From an uncultured Oscillospiraceae bacterium (GTDB lineage: Bacteria > Bacillota > Clostridia > Oscillospirales > Ruminococcaceae), in contig USLH01000116.1 of the NCBI GenBank assembly GCA_900555435.1, positions 1 through 7,178 of the forward strand: 7,178 bases of DNA. The letters run 5' to 3'. The notes below the pieces were generated by a model that saw only the letters and a list, made by a program, of their open reading frames with translations, was not told where the DNA came from and made no database searches. A program made the position numbers and the translations under genes. Shown piece by piece: positions 1-5,975 of the stretch. The first letter of the stretch is position 1; every line of letters starts with the position of its first letter.

Positions 1-1
1 C

Positions 2-304
2 ATCAATGATCCTATCGACTCTGACAAAGACGGGAACCCCTTGACACTTCTTGACGTGGTGGCAGATGAGGGAAACATCGCCGATCTGATCGACGAAAAA
101 ATGGAGGGAGAAAAACTCCGAACACTGGTAGCGACCCGGCTGGAACCTAGGGAGCGCATCATCGTTCGTCTGCGCTACGGTTTGGATGGAGATGCTCCTT
201 TAACTCAGCGGGAAATCGCCAAAAAACTGCGAATTTCCCGGTCTTACGTTTCCCGTATCGAAAAGCGTGCATTGGAAAAACTCAGAGAAGAACTGGAGCG
301 GTAA
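2..304 (+). CDS. sigK: RNA polymerase sporulation sigma factor SigK, C-terminal part (5' end outside window)
   Basis: This is the last 100 codons of a sigma-70 family factor; the 5' part lies before the window, and reading is open from base 2 to the TAA at 302-304. The segment covers the end of region 3 and all of region 4. An acidic linker (DSDKDGNPLTLLDVV) leads into a helix-turn-helix reading REIAKKLRISRSYVSRIEKR, which would contact the -35 element. The SRSYVSRIEKRAL wording and the DSDKDGN linker match the SigK group better than SigE, whose equivalent is usually ISQSYISRLEKR. In known spore formers SigK directs late mother-cell transcription (coat and cortex genes) with core RNA polymerase. 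No promoter, pro-sequence or skin-type interruption can be judged because the front is missing. It is the only convincing + strand gene and converges on the acyl-CoA synthetase. SigE or SigG remain less likely alternatives. Confidence 0.88.
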   Translation: MNDPIDSDKDGNPLTLLDVVADEGNIADLIDEKMEGEKLRTLVATRLEPRERIIVRLRYGLDGDAPLTQREIAKKLRISRSYVSRIEKRALEKLREELER

Positions 305-314
305 GTGATTGCAA

Positions 315-355
315 TGAAAGCGCTGCCGTTTTCTTGTCATACGGCAACGCTTTCA
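315..355 (+). terminator. Long stem-loop after sigK, probable transcription end
   Basis: Arms 315-329 and 341-355 pair over 15 bp with one mismatch (C323 against A347) around an 11-nt loop, beginning 11 nt after the sigK stop. The position fits a sigK terminator. However, no T-run follows on the + strand, and none follows on the - strand either, so it is not a textbook intrinsic terminator. It might act as an RNA end-stabilising hairpin or as a weak or bidirectional stop between convergent transcripts. Confidence 0.5.
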
Positions 356-383
356 GATGGCGTATTAAACGGAGGGTTTCGTT

Positions 384-458
384 GTGTCCTCAGATAAAGC
401 TGCATCCCCGGATCAAGCTGTGTCCTCAGACGGATCCAAAGGCGCTGTCCCCGTTTGA
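384..458 (+). CDS. Possible small protein (24 aa), maybe frameshifted; unrecognised
   Basis: A GTG at 384 follows a near-ideal ribosome binding site, GGAGGG at 371-376, with 7 nt between. The frame gives 24 residues rich in Ser, Asp, Ala and Pro before the TGA at 456-458. Hexapeptide-like units (SSDKAA, SPDQAV, SSDGSK) repeat along it. Just before the stop is a run of four C (449-452). Dropping one C would join this frame to the next, which stays open to a TAG at 529-531 with a similar composition (SPPDDSKGSSSIDEM), giving about 48 residues. This could be a true tiny gene, a gene broken by one base, a sequencing error, or chance. No membrane segment, signal peptide or known motif is visible. 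Confidence 0.25.
   Translation: MSSDKAASPDQAVSSDGSKGAVPV
387..440. repeat. Three short imperfect 18-bp tandem units
   Basis: Units at 387-404, 405-422 and 423-440 share the pattern TCCYCRGA. The first two match at 13 of 18 positions. The first and third share an exact 12-mer, TGTGTCCTCAGA, at 383-394 and 419-430, 36 nt apart. The period is a multiple of three, so on the + strand it becomes a hexapeptide repeat in the frame starting at 384. Confidence 0.45.
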
Positions 459-511
459 GAAAGCATCTCCACCTGATGATTCCAAGGGCTCTTCTTCAAT
501 CGATGAGATGG

Positions 512-715
512 TCATTTCCTCCCCAAGGTAGGATCGATCACTACATCCATGATCACTGACGGCAGAAGAGAGACTTCGCTCTCCCCTGTTTCCTGAAGGC
601 CCTCAACATCCTCAATCGATTGTTGATTGTTTTCCGGTTGTGTAATGGTCACATGAAGCGTCAGGTTCCCCATTCGGAGCCGTTGAAACAATCGAAAGAT
701 GCCTTCTGCCTGCAA
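512..715 (-). CDS. Open frame of 67 codons, hypothetical and doubtful
   Basis: The frame runs from a TTG at 715 to a TGA at 512-514 and lies in the same frame as the acyl-CoA synthetase, starting one codon beyond its stop. There is no good Shine-Dalgarno before the TTG; an ATG lies internally at the MGNLTLHVT segment. The product would be acidic and soluble, without motifs I recognise. At its end, a run of four G precedes the stop. Adding one G would continue the reading through about 29 more Ser/Glu-rich codons (beginning MTISSIEEEPLE), which also open with an ATG overlapping the TGA by four bases. This may be a decayed or frameshifted small gene, or chance. Confidence 0.22.
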   Translation of the reverse strand: MQAEGIFRLFQRLRMGNLTLHVTITQPENNQQSIEDVEGLQETGESEVSLLPSVIMDVVIDPTLGRK

Positions 716-718
716 TTT

Positions 719-2404
719 TTACAGTTGCCCGTTCTGCTGCGCTTTTGCCCGTTCCTTATCCCGCTGGGCGATTTCTACCCGACGGATCTTACCGCTGATG
801 GTCTTGGGCAGGGAATCTACGAATTCCACCACACGTGGATATTTATAAGGAGCCGTTGTCTTCTTCACGAAGTTCTGGATCTCCTTTTTCAGTTCCTCAG
901 AGGGAGAGTATTTGCTGGTCAGCACGATGGTAGCCTTCACCACCTGCCCACGGATGGGGTCGGGCGTGCCGGTGATAGCACATTCCAAAACGGCCGGATG
1001 CTCCATTAGAACGCTTTCTACCTCAAAGGGCCCGATGCGGTAGCCACTGGATTTGATGATGTCATCGGTGCGGCCGACATACCAAAGATAGCCGTCCTCA
1101 TCCCGATAAGCGGTATCACCCGTATGATAATATCCGCCCCGCCAGGCATTGGCCGTGCTCTCTTCATCCCGATAGTAGCAGAGGAACATACCGGGATGGT
1201 TCTCCTCCCGAGTGCTGCGGACCACGATCTCGCCTACTTCGCCGTCCCCTACCGTATTTCCGTCTTCGTCCACCAGATCAATGTTATAAAGCGGAGAAGG
1301 ACGCCCCATAGAGCCGGGCTTCACCCGGTTTCCACGAAGGTTTGCAATAGTCAGGGTCGTTTCCGTCTGGCCAAAGCCCTCCATCAGGGACAGACCGGTA
1401 TATTCTTTAAACTTTTTGAAGACCTCTTCGTTCAGAGCTTCACCTGCGATGGTCACATAATGAAGCGAGGACAGGTCATAGTTTGCGATCCCCTCTTTGA
1501 TGAAGAAGCGGAAGATGGTAGGAGGAGCGCAGAAGGTGGTGATGCGGTACTTCTCGATCATATGGAGCACATCGGTGGGAACAAACTTGTCAAAATCATA
1601 TACAAAGATACAGGTGCCGGCCAGCCACTGTCCATACAGCTTGCCCCAAACCGCCTTGCCCCAGCCGGTCTCGGCAAGGGTCAGATGGATGCCGTCCGGC
1701 TCCACGTTGTGCCAGTGAACGGCAGTGACAATGTGCGCCAGAGGATAGTGATAACCATGAAGCACCATTTTGGGCTGCCCGGTGGTGCCGGAGGTGAAGT
1801 ACATCAGCATTCCATCGGTGTTGACGACCGGAACACGCTCCATCGTAGCGGGCTGCTTTTCAATCTCCTCATCGAAATTGATGTAACCGTCGAAATGACC
1901 CATGGCAGAGAACTTAGTCACATTGACGCCAAGAGTCTTCTCCGCTTCGTCAATGTAAGCATGAACGTTGCACTGACAAGTGCAGACGATCGCCTTGATG
2001 GAAGCCGCTTTCAGCCGGTACACAATGTCCTTAGTAGTCAAAAGGTTTGTAGCAGGCACGGCGATAGCGCCCAGCTTATGAAGACCAAGGATCGAGAACC
2101 AGAACTGATAATTCCGCTTCAGGATCAGCAACACCGTGTCACCTTTTCCAATGCCCTGAGAAGCAAAGAGATTAGCGGCTTTCGTGGAATAATCGCTGAT
2201 GTCCTTAAAGGTAAAGACTCTTTCTTCGCCCTGCTCATTGGTCCAGATCATCGCCCGGCGATCCGGCCAGAGCTCAGCCATTTTATCCACAACGTCGTAT
2301 GCAAAGTTGAAATCCTTGGGGGCAGTCACCCGAAAATGATTGAGGAGACCGTTTTCGTCAAACCCTTCCTCACAGAACTGTTTATAAAAATCCTTAACTT
2401 CCAT
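719..2404 (-). CDS. AMP-forming acyl-CoA synthetase (acetyl/medium-chain type)
   Basis: The 561-residue protein is a complete member of the adenylate-forming (ANL) superfamily. It activates a carboxylic acid with ATP to an acyl-adenylate, then to acyl-CoA, releasing AMP and pyrophosphate in the cytoplasm. Visible motifs in order: the phosphate loop TSGTTGQPK (204-212), the adenine-binding GFGQTE (343-348), the TGD aspartate (428-430), the hinge region GRTDDIIKSSGYRIG (444-458), and the C-terminal PKTISGKIRR, whose Lys539 is the catalytic, acetylation-controlled lysine of the family. The overall wording resembles medium-chain acyl-CoA ligases (ACSM-like), so the substrate may be acetate, butyrate or another short or medium acid; it cannot be fixed by eye. 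The ATG at 2404 is chosen because AAGGAG (2414-2419) lies 9 nt upstream and the family N-terminus begins here. The open frame extends to 2533, but that part only shadows ruvX. It overlaps the ruvX end by 11 nt. A cysteine cluster (C141, C143, C145) is unusual. Confidence 0.93.
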   Translation of the reverse strand: MEVKDFYKQFCEEGFDENGLLNHFRVTAPKDFNFAYDVVDKMAELWPDRRAMIWTNEQGEERVFTFKDISDYSTKAANLFASQGIGKGDTVLLILKRNYQFWFSILGLHKLGAIAVPATNLLTTKDIVYRLKAASIKAIVCTCQCNVHAYIDEAEKTLGVNVTKFSAMGHFDGYINFDEEIEKQPATMERVPVVNTDGMLMYFTSGTTGQPKMVLHGYHYPLAHIVTAVHWHNVEPDGIHLTLAETGWGKAVWGKLYGQWLAGTCIFVYDFDKFVPTDVLHMIEKYRITTFCAPPTIFRFFIKEGIANYDLSSLHYVTIAGEALNEEVFKKFKEYTGLSLMEGFGQTETTLTIANLRGNRVKPGSMGRPSPLYNIDLVDEDGNTVGDGEVGEIVVRSTREENHPGMFLCYYRDEESTANAWRGGYYHTGDTAYRDEDGYLWYVGRTDDIIKSSGYRIGPFEVESVLMEHPAVLECAITGTPDPIRGQVVKATIVLTSKYSPSEELKKEIQNFVKKTTAPYKYPRVVEFVDSLPKTISGKIRRVEIAQRDKERAKAQQNGQL

Positions 2405-2849
2405 GAACTGTTTCTCCTTCTTCTGACTCTTTTTGTTGATTCTTTCGATAGGCAAGATAGCTTTCCAAAATAATGGTGGCAGCGACCTGATCGACCACCT
2501 GTTTCCGCTTTTTCCCACGGGTATTGGTCTCATTCAGATAGTTATGTGCTTGAACCGTGGTCGCACGTTCATCCCAAAGCTCCACGGGAATGGGAACCAT
2601 CGCCTGCAGCTGCTGAGCAAAAGCGGCACACTTTTCCGCACGCTCTCCCAATGTTCCATTCATGTTTCGGGGGTATCCCACCACGATCATCTGCACGCCG
2701 TATTCCTGAGCGGCGAAGGCCGTCTTCTGCACGGTTCGATCAAAATTGCGTTCTTCGATCACACCAATCGGAGACGCCAAAAACTCGGTTCGGTCGCAGA
2801 CCGCAAGACCTGTACGGGCATCTCCAAAATCCACTGCCATAATTTTCAT
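2394..2849 (-). CDS. ruvX: Holliday junction resolvase-like protein RuvX / YqgF (pre-16S rRNA nuclease)
   Basis: The 151-residue, full-length member of the YqgF family has an RNase H-like fold. Family hallmarks are all present: the N-terminal acidic strand VDFGDARTG with Asp7, the VVGYPRNMNGTLGERA block (56-71), the ELWDERATT block (90-98) with acidic residues, and Asp120 in VVDQVAA. In E. coli the homologue is essential and acts in maturation of the 16S rRNA 5' end; a Holliday junction resolvase role was proposed earlier. The ATG at 2849 has AAAGGA (2856-2861) 6 nt upstream; a second in-frame ATG at 2840 is less well placed. It starts 21 nt after the pyrD stop and its last codons overlap the start and contain the ribosome binding site of the following acyl-CoA synthetase gene, which suggests translational coupling. 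The Lys/Glu-rich tail (residues 136-147) is a variable extension. Confidence 0.93.
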   Translation of the reverse strand: MKIMAVDFGDARTGLAVCDRTEFLASPIGVIEERNFDRTVQKTAFAAQEYGVQMIVVGYPRNMNGTLGERAEKCAAFAQQLQAMVPIPVELWDERATTVQAHNYLNETNTRGKKRKQVVDQVAATIILESYLAYRKNQQKESEEGETVHGS

Positions 2850-2870
2850 ATTGGATCCTTTCGGAAAAAG

Positions 2871-3782
2871 TTACCAGGGTTGAACCGTTCCTACGATCTC
2901 CCGAACAGAAGCAATGCCGTGATCGTCCAGCCAGCGATTCATACCGTCAATGATCTTCAAAGGCGCATAGGGGTCGGTAAAAATTGCAGCGCCTACCTGT
3001 ACAGCGGAAGCGCCTGCCATCATCATTTCGATGGCATCCTTCCCCGAAGAAATACCGCCCATTCCCACTACAGGGATCTTCACGGCGTTGGCGACCTGCC
3101 ATACCATCCGCACCGCAATGGGAAATACCGCAGGACCGGACATTCCGCCCACGTTGTTTTTCAAAACGGGACGGCGACTGTTTAAATCGATGCGCATTCC
3201 CAAAAGAGTGTTAATCAAGCTCACCGCATCGGCTCCTGCCGCTTCCACCGCTTTGGCAATGGCGGTAATATTCGTTACATTGGGGCTCAGTTTCACCATC
3301 AGTGGCTTGGATGTTGCCTTCCGAACCGCTTCCGTGATCCCGGCAGCCGCCTCGCAGCTTGTGCCGAAGGCTGCTCCTCCCTGCTTCACGTTGGGGCAGG
3401 AAATGTTCAACTCGATCATGTCAACGGCAGTATCTTCCAGCTTCTCCGCCATAGCAACACAATCCTCTACTGTGCTGCCCGCTACATTGGCAATGATACG
3501 GGTGCCCTTCCCGGATAAATAAGGCAGCTCTTTCTCAATGAAATGGTCGATGCCCGGATTCTGAAGCCCCACGGAATTGAGCATTCCCATCGGAGTTTCT
3601 GCGATCCGGGGAGGCGGATTGCCCGCTTTGGGAAGACGGGTCATTCCCTTGACTGAGATCCCCCCAAGCCGGGACAGGGGATAAAATTTTTCGTATTCGT
3701 GACCGAAGCCGAACGCTCCCGATGCTGGGATCACCGGATTTTCAAAGGAAACGCCGGCTACATTGACTCGCAGATCTGCCAT
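2871..3782 (-). CDS. pyrD: Dihydroorotate dehydrogenase, class 1B catalytic subunit PyrD
   Basis: The 303-residue TIM-barrel flavoprotein oxidises dihydroorotate to orotate, the fourth step of UMP synthesis, using FMN. Class 1 features are visible: Lys45 in ISVKG, the substrate-binding MLNSVGLQNPG (67-77), the NISCPN segment (126-131) with catalytic base Cys129 (class 2 enzymes use Ser here), Lys164 in VKLSPN, and the FMN-phosphate segments VVGMGGI (238-244) and VQVGAAIF (261-268). Class 1B is assigned because the PyrK partner lies directly upstream; electrons would pass from FMN to PyrK and then NAD+. The ATG at 3782 overlaps the pyrK stop by one base (TGATG), and its Shine-Dalgarno GAGGAGGT (3792-3799) is written in the Glu-Glu-Val codons at the end of pyrK. 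Length and both ends are normal for the family. Confidence 0.97.
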   Translation of the reverse strand: MADLRVNVAGVSFENPVIPASGAFGFGHEYEKFYPLSRLGGISVKGMTRLPKAGNPPPRIAETPMGMLNSVGLQNPGIDHFIEKELPYLSGKGTRIIANVAGSTVEDCVAMAEKLEDTAVDMIELNISCPNVKQGGAAFGTSCEAAAGITEAVRKATSKPLMVKLSPNVTNITAIAKAVEAAGADAVSLINTLLGMRIDLNSRRPVLKNNVGGMSGPAVFPIAVRMVWQVANAVKIPVVGMGGISSGKDAIEMMMAGASAVQVGAAIFTDPYAPLKIIDGMNRWLDDHGIASVREIVGTVQPW

Positions 3783-4552
3783 CAGAACACGACCTCCTCG
3801 CCGGAAAACACCGGTCCGTCCTTACATACATGAAGATAGACTTCCTCTCCATTCCGACGGATCTTGCAGGCACAGCCCAAACAGGCCCCGACCCCGCAAG
3901 CCATCCGCTCTTCCAAAGAAATCTGGCAGGGAATGGAATGAGCCATCGCAATTTCAGTTACTTTTTTAAGCATTACCATGGGTCCGCAAGCACAGATATA
4001 GTCGGGGCGCTCCGACTCCAGATGCTCCTCCAGAGCGGCGGTGACAAAGCCCTTTCGGCCGTAAGTCCCATCGTCAGTACAAAGGAGGGTATTCGCACCG
4101 GTTTTTTTGAAATCATTCTCGAGAATCGCAGCCTGTGCATTGCGGAATCCAAGGATTGCCACAGCGTTTGCGCCAAAGCGCTCCGCTACAGGAAGGAGAG
4201 GAGGAACGCCGATCCCGCCGCCTACAACAACGACGCGGCTTCCCTCTTTCGGAAGCGTATATCCGTTTCCAAGAGGTCCCAGAACGTCAATCAGGTCTCC
4301 TGCCTTGTAATCTGCCAGAATTTGTGTACCCTCGCCGCGAATCTCGTAAATAATTCGTATCGTCCCCTGATCTGCGTCAAAGCCGGCGATGGAAATCGGA
4401 CGGCGGAGAACGTGTCCGGGAACCCGGATATGCACAAACTGTCCAGCTTTTGCTTGCCCCGCAATTTCAGGGCACAAAATCGTCAGGTCATAAATGTTCT
4501 GCGCCAGATTTCTCTTGGCAAGAACGGGAAACAATCCCTGTTGATAAGCCAT
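3782..4552 (-). CDS. pyrK: Dihydroorotate dehydrogenase electron transfer subunit PyrK
   Basis: Read from the ATG at 4552 the protein has 256 residues, the same length as B. subtilis PyrK. It carries electrons from the FMN of PyrD through a 2Fe-2S cluster and FAD to NAD+. The FAD-binding RPISI signature lies at 51-55, a glycine-rich nucleotide-binding segment GGGIGVPPLL at 111-120, and the cluster cysteines are C219, C224, C227 and C243 (CGVGACLGCACK, then HVCKDGP). An upstream ATG at 4591 would add 13 residues. I reject it because GGAGG (4560-4564) is 7 nt before 4552, the added residues do not look like the family, and 4591 would be only a few bases from the predicted transcription start. 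It is the first gene of the operon and couples to pyrD by a one-base overlap. Confidence 0.95.
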   Translation of the reverse strand: MAYQQGLFPVLAKRNLAQNIYDLTILCPEIAGQAKAGQFVHIRVPGHVLRRPISIAGFDADQGTIRIIYEIRGEGTQILADYKAGDLIDVLGPLGNGYTLPKEGSRVVVVGGGIGVPPLLPVAERFGANAVAILGFRNAQAAILENDFKKTGANTLLCTDDGTYGRKGFVTAALEEHLESERPDYICACGPMVMLKKVTEIAMAHSIPCQISLEERMACGVGACLGCACKIRRNGEEVYLHVCKDGPVFSGEEVVF

Positions 4553-4559
4553 TCCGGAT

Positions 4560-4564
4560 CCTCC
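4560..4564 (-). promoter_or_regulatory. Ribosome binding site that fixes the pyrK start
   Basis: GGAGG on the - strand sits 7 nt ahead of the ATG at 4552. It lies inside the longer open frame that begins at 4591, which has no comparable site, so it decides for the shorter PyrK. Confidence 0.85.
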
Positions 4565-4604
4565 TCTTGAAGTTACCAGCTGAAAACTCATGCTGTTACC
4601 CTAT

Positions 4605-4633
4605 ATTTTACCATACAGATGCCAGAAAAGCAA
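4605..4633 (-). promoter_or_regulatory. Promoter of the pyrK-pyrD-ruvX-acyl-CoA synthetase operon
   Basis: A -10 element TAAAAT (4605-4610) with an extended TG two bases before it is preceded by 17 nt and a -35-like TTGCTT (4628-4633). This fits a housekeeping sigma-A promoter. Transcription would start near 4598, giving a leader of about 46 nt before pyrK at 4552. That is too short for a PyrR-type attenuator, so control would have to act at the promoter or by other means. Confidence 0.7.
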
Positions 4634-4646
4634 CGGGAAATTCCCG
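4634..4646. promoter_or_regulatory. Perfect 13-base palindrome next to the -35 element, possible operator
   Basis: CGGGAA-A-TTCCCG has two 6-bp arms and a one-base centre, and it directly abuts the -35 side of the pyrK promoter. The position would suit an activator or repressor dimer. I know of no specific regulator for this motif, and a chance palindrome is possible. Confidence 0.35.
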
Positions 4647-4670
4647 GTGATGCCGGTCACCTTTTTGTTT
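4646..4670 (+). terminator. Weak + strand hairpin with T-run
   Basis: GGTGA (4646-4650) pairs with TCACC (4657-4661) around a 6-nt loop and is followed by TTTTTGTTT on the + strand. No + strand gene lies near enough to need it, so it could only stop antisense transcription or be chance; the 5-bp stem is short. Confidence 0.2.
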
Positions 4671-4679
4671 AATCCGCAT

Positions 4680-4714
4680 AAAACAAAAGAAGAACCGCCT
4701 CTGCAGCAGTTCTT
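4680..4714 (-). terminator. Intrinsic terminator after aspartokinase
   Basis: On the - strand, AAGAACTGC pairs with GCGGTTCTT (one G-U wobble, 9-bp stem) around a 7-nt loop, followed by CTTTTGTTTT. It begins about 22 nt after the aspartokinase stop and separates this unit from the pyrK promoter. The + strand has a C/T-rich stretch after the same hairpin, so weak action in both directions is possible. Confidence 0.9.
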
Positions 4715-4736
4715 CCTTTTCTTCACCGATCGGAGA

Positions 4737-5207
4737 TCACTTGATAAATGCTTCTGAAACGGCGTTCATCGCCTTGACACCCTGACCCTTCTGGATCAGC
4801 ACAGAGATCTTGATCTCAGAAGTAGAGATCATCTGGATGTTGATATCCGCCTCATAAAGAGCCTCAAACATTTTAGCGGCGACGCCGGGATTCGACTGCA
4901 TTCCTGCGCCTACGATGGAGACCTTCGTTACGTCTTCATCCCCCTCGATCCGATGGGCGCCCAGCAGCTCCATCTGATCGTTCAGAGCTTCTATCGCTGC
5001 ATCCAAGCTCTCTTCCGGAACCGTAAAGCTGATATCCTTGGTCCCGTCCCGGCCTACCGACTGCAAAATAATATCCACGTTGACCTTTTTGGAAGCAAGG
5101 ACCGAGAAGATCCGGAAAGCGATACCGGGTTTATCGGGAAGGCCGACCACAGAAATCCGGGCCACATCATCGTCTTTCGCCACACCTTTAATCAGCATTT
5201 TCTCCAT
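4737..5207 (-). CDS. Probable internal product: aspartokinase beta (regulatory) subunit
   Basis: Inside the aspartokinase gene, ATG at 5205-5207 is codon 246. It would give a 156-residue protein made only of the two ACT domains. It is preceded by AGAGGTG (5214-5220) with 6 nt between, a good ribosome binding site written in the Lys-Glu-Val codons. In B. subtilis aspartokinase II, the beta subunit is known to begin at Met246 of the same gene and to assemble with alpha as a heterotetramer. The same codon position and a proper site here support the same arrangement. Production of the product is inferred. Confidence 0.6.
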   Translation of the reverse strand: MEKMLIKGVAKDDDVARISVVGLPDKPGIAFRIFSVLASKKVNVDIILQSVGRDGTKDISFTVPEESLDAAIEALNDQMELLGAHRIEGDEDVTKVSIVGAGMQSNPGVAAKMFEALYEADINIQMISTSEIKISVLIQKGQGVKAMNAVSEAFIK

Positions 5208-5942
5208 TTTTGTCACCTCTTTGACTTTTGTTCCGGGTTTGTTTTCCAAACTGGAAAGAACTTCCAGATTCACATTATACTTCTTCGCCATCTCAACCGA
5301 CCGGTTATGCAGAACCTGCGCACCGCAGGAGGCCAGCTCCAGCATCTCATCAAAGGAGATCTCCTCCAACTTTTTGGCGCTCTTGACGATCCGGGGATCG
5401 GCAGTATACACGCCGTCCACATCGGTGTAAATCTGGCAGAGATCCGCTTTCAGCTCCGCAGCCAACGCAACGGCGCTGGTATCCGAACCGCCTCGGCCCA
5501 AGGTTGTAATGTCATCGTAGCGGTTCATGCCCTGAAAGCCTGCAACCACCACGATTTTCCGCTGATCCAGTTCTTTCTCGATGCGTTCCGTGTCGACCTT
5601 CTTAATCCGAGCTTTGGAGTGGTTGGAATCCGTAAGGAATCCCGCCTGCCGGCCGGTCAGGGAAATGACCGGATATCCCAGCTTCGAGATTGCCATAGCC
5701 AAAAGTGCAATGGAGATCTGCTCGCCGGTGGAAAGAAGAACATCCATCTCCCGCTTGCTGGGATTGGCATCGATCTCATGAGCCTTTGCGATCAGATCGT
5801 CCGTGGTATCACCTTGAGCGGAAACCACGACCACCACGTTGCAGCCCTGCTTGTAAGTATCCGTTACGATCCGGGCGACATTAAAAAGCCGCTCCGTGTT
5901 GGCGACGGAAGAGCCGCCGAATTTTTGCACGATGAGTTTCAT
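4737..5942 (-). CDS. lysC: Aspartate kinase (monofunctional, two ACT domains)
   Basis: The 401-residue enzyme phosphorylates L-aspartate with ATP, the first step toward lysine, threonine and methionine. The kinase domain spans about 1-240: KFGGSSV at 7-13, the STGEQ segment (71-75), the GRGGSDTSAVALA loop (149-161) and the nucleotide-binding YTDVDGVYTADPR (172-184). Two ACT regulatory domains follow (about 260-330 and 338-401), with the typical VVGLPDKPGIAFRIF and VGAGMQSNPGVAAKMF segments. These bind the feedback amino acid; whether that is lysine, threonine or both cannot be read by eye. The ATG at 5942 has GGAGG (5948-5952) 5 nt upstream. It lies 33 nt downstream of homoserine dehydrogenase and ends before a strong terminator. 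The gene could equally be named ask or dapG; the symbol here is by family habit. An internal translation start at codon 246 is likely (separate entry). Confidence 0.95.
   Translation of the reverse strand: MKLIVQKFGGSSVANTERLFNVARIVTDTYKQGCNVVVVVSAQGDTTDDLIAKAHEIDANPSKREMDVLLSTGEQISIALLAMAISKLGYPVISLTGRQAGFLTDSNHSKARIKKVDTERIEKELDQRKIVVVAGFQGMNRYDDITTLGRGGSDTSAVALAAELKADLCQIYTDVDGVYTADPRIVKSAKKLEEISFDEMLELASCGAQVLHNRSVEMAKKYNVNLEVLSSLENKPGTKVKEVTKMEKMLIKGVAKDDDVARISVVGLPDKPGIAFRIFSVLASKKVNVDIILQSVGRDGTKDISFTVPEESLDAAIEALNDQMELLGAHRIEGDEDVTKVSIVGAGMQSNPGVAAKMFEALYEADINIQMISTSEIKISVLIQKGQGVKAMNAVSEAFIK
5214..5220 (-). promoter_or_regulatory. Internal ribosome binding site within aspartokinase
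   Basis: AGAGGTG on the - strand lies 6 nt before the in-frame ATG at 5207, at the junction between the kinase domain and the first ACT domain, where a separate regulatory subunit would begin. Confidence 0.6.
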
Positions 5943-5975
5943 AAAAGCCTCCGTTTCTGATTCTCCCGTCTGGTA

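Larger units (their letters stand above)
305..718. other. Region between convergent genes without a confident gene
   Basis: This 414-base stretch separates the end of sigK from the end of the acyl-CoA synthetase gene. It contains the 315-355 hairpin, a short + strand frame behind a strong Shine-Dalgarno (384-458, with an out-of-frame continuation to 531), 18-bp imperfect repeats inside that frame, and an open - strand frame (512-715). A weak hairpin with 5-bp arms lies at 568-583. I find no tRNA, recognisable small RNA or convincing terminator with a T-run for the leftward operon. None of the short proteins resembles a family I know. Confidence 0.6.

Noticed and set aside
568..583. GAGAG/CTCTC hairpin as terminator of the leftward operon
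   Set aside because: The stem is only 5 bp, there is no T-run on either strand, and it sits about 140 nt beyond the synthetase stop.
1124..2473. Long open frame (449 codons) on the + strand
   Set aside because: It lies opposite the acyl-CoA synthetase gene, whose motifs are unmistakable on the - strand; the + strand translation shows no family features and is a codon-usage shadow.
2405..2533. 43-residue N-terminal extension of the acyl-CoA synthetase
   Set aside because: The added part only re-reads ruvX in another frame, and the ribosome binding site at 2414-2419 points to the ATG at 2404.
2433..3185. 250-codon + strand open frame across ruvX and part of pyrD
   Set aside because: It spans two well-supported - strand genes and their junction, which a real gene would not be expected to do; no motifs are seen.
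3830..4570. 246-codon + strand open frame
   Set aside because: It mirrors pyrK, whose iron-sulfur cysteines and FAD motif on the - strand are decisive.
4553..4591. Earlier ATG for PyrK at 4591
   Set aside because: It has no ribosome binding site, would lie only about 7 nt from the predicted transcription start, and would exceed the usual PyrK length.
4953..5960. 335-codon + strand open frame
   Set aside because: It is the antisense shadow of aspartokinase, rich in His, Arg and Leu, without motifs or a proper start context.
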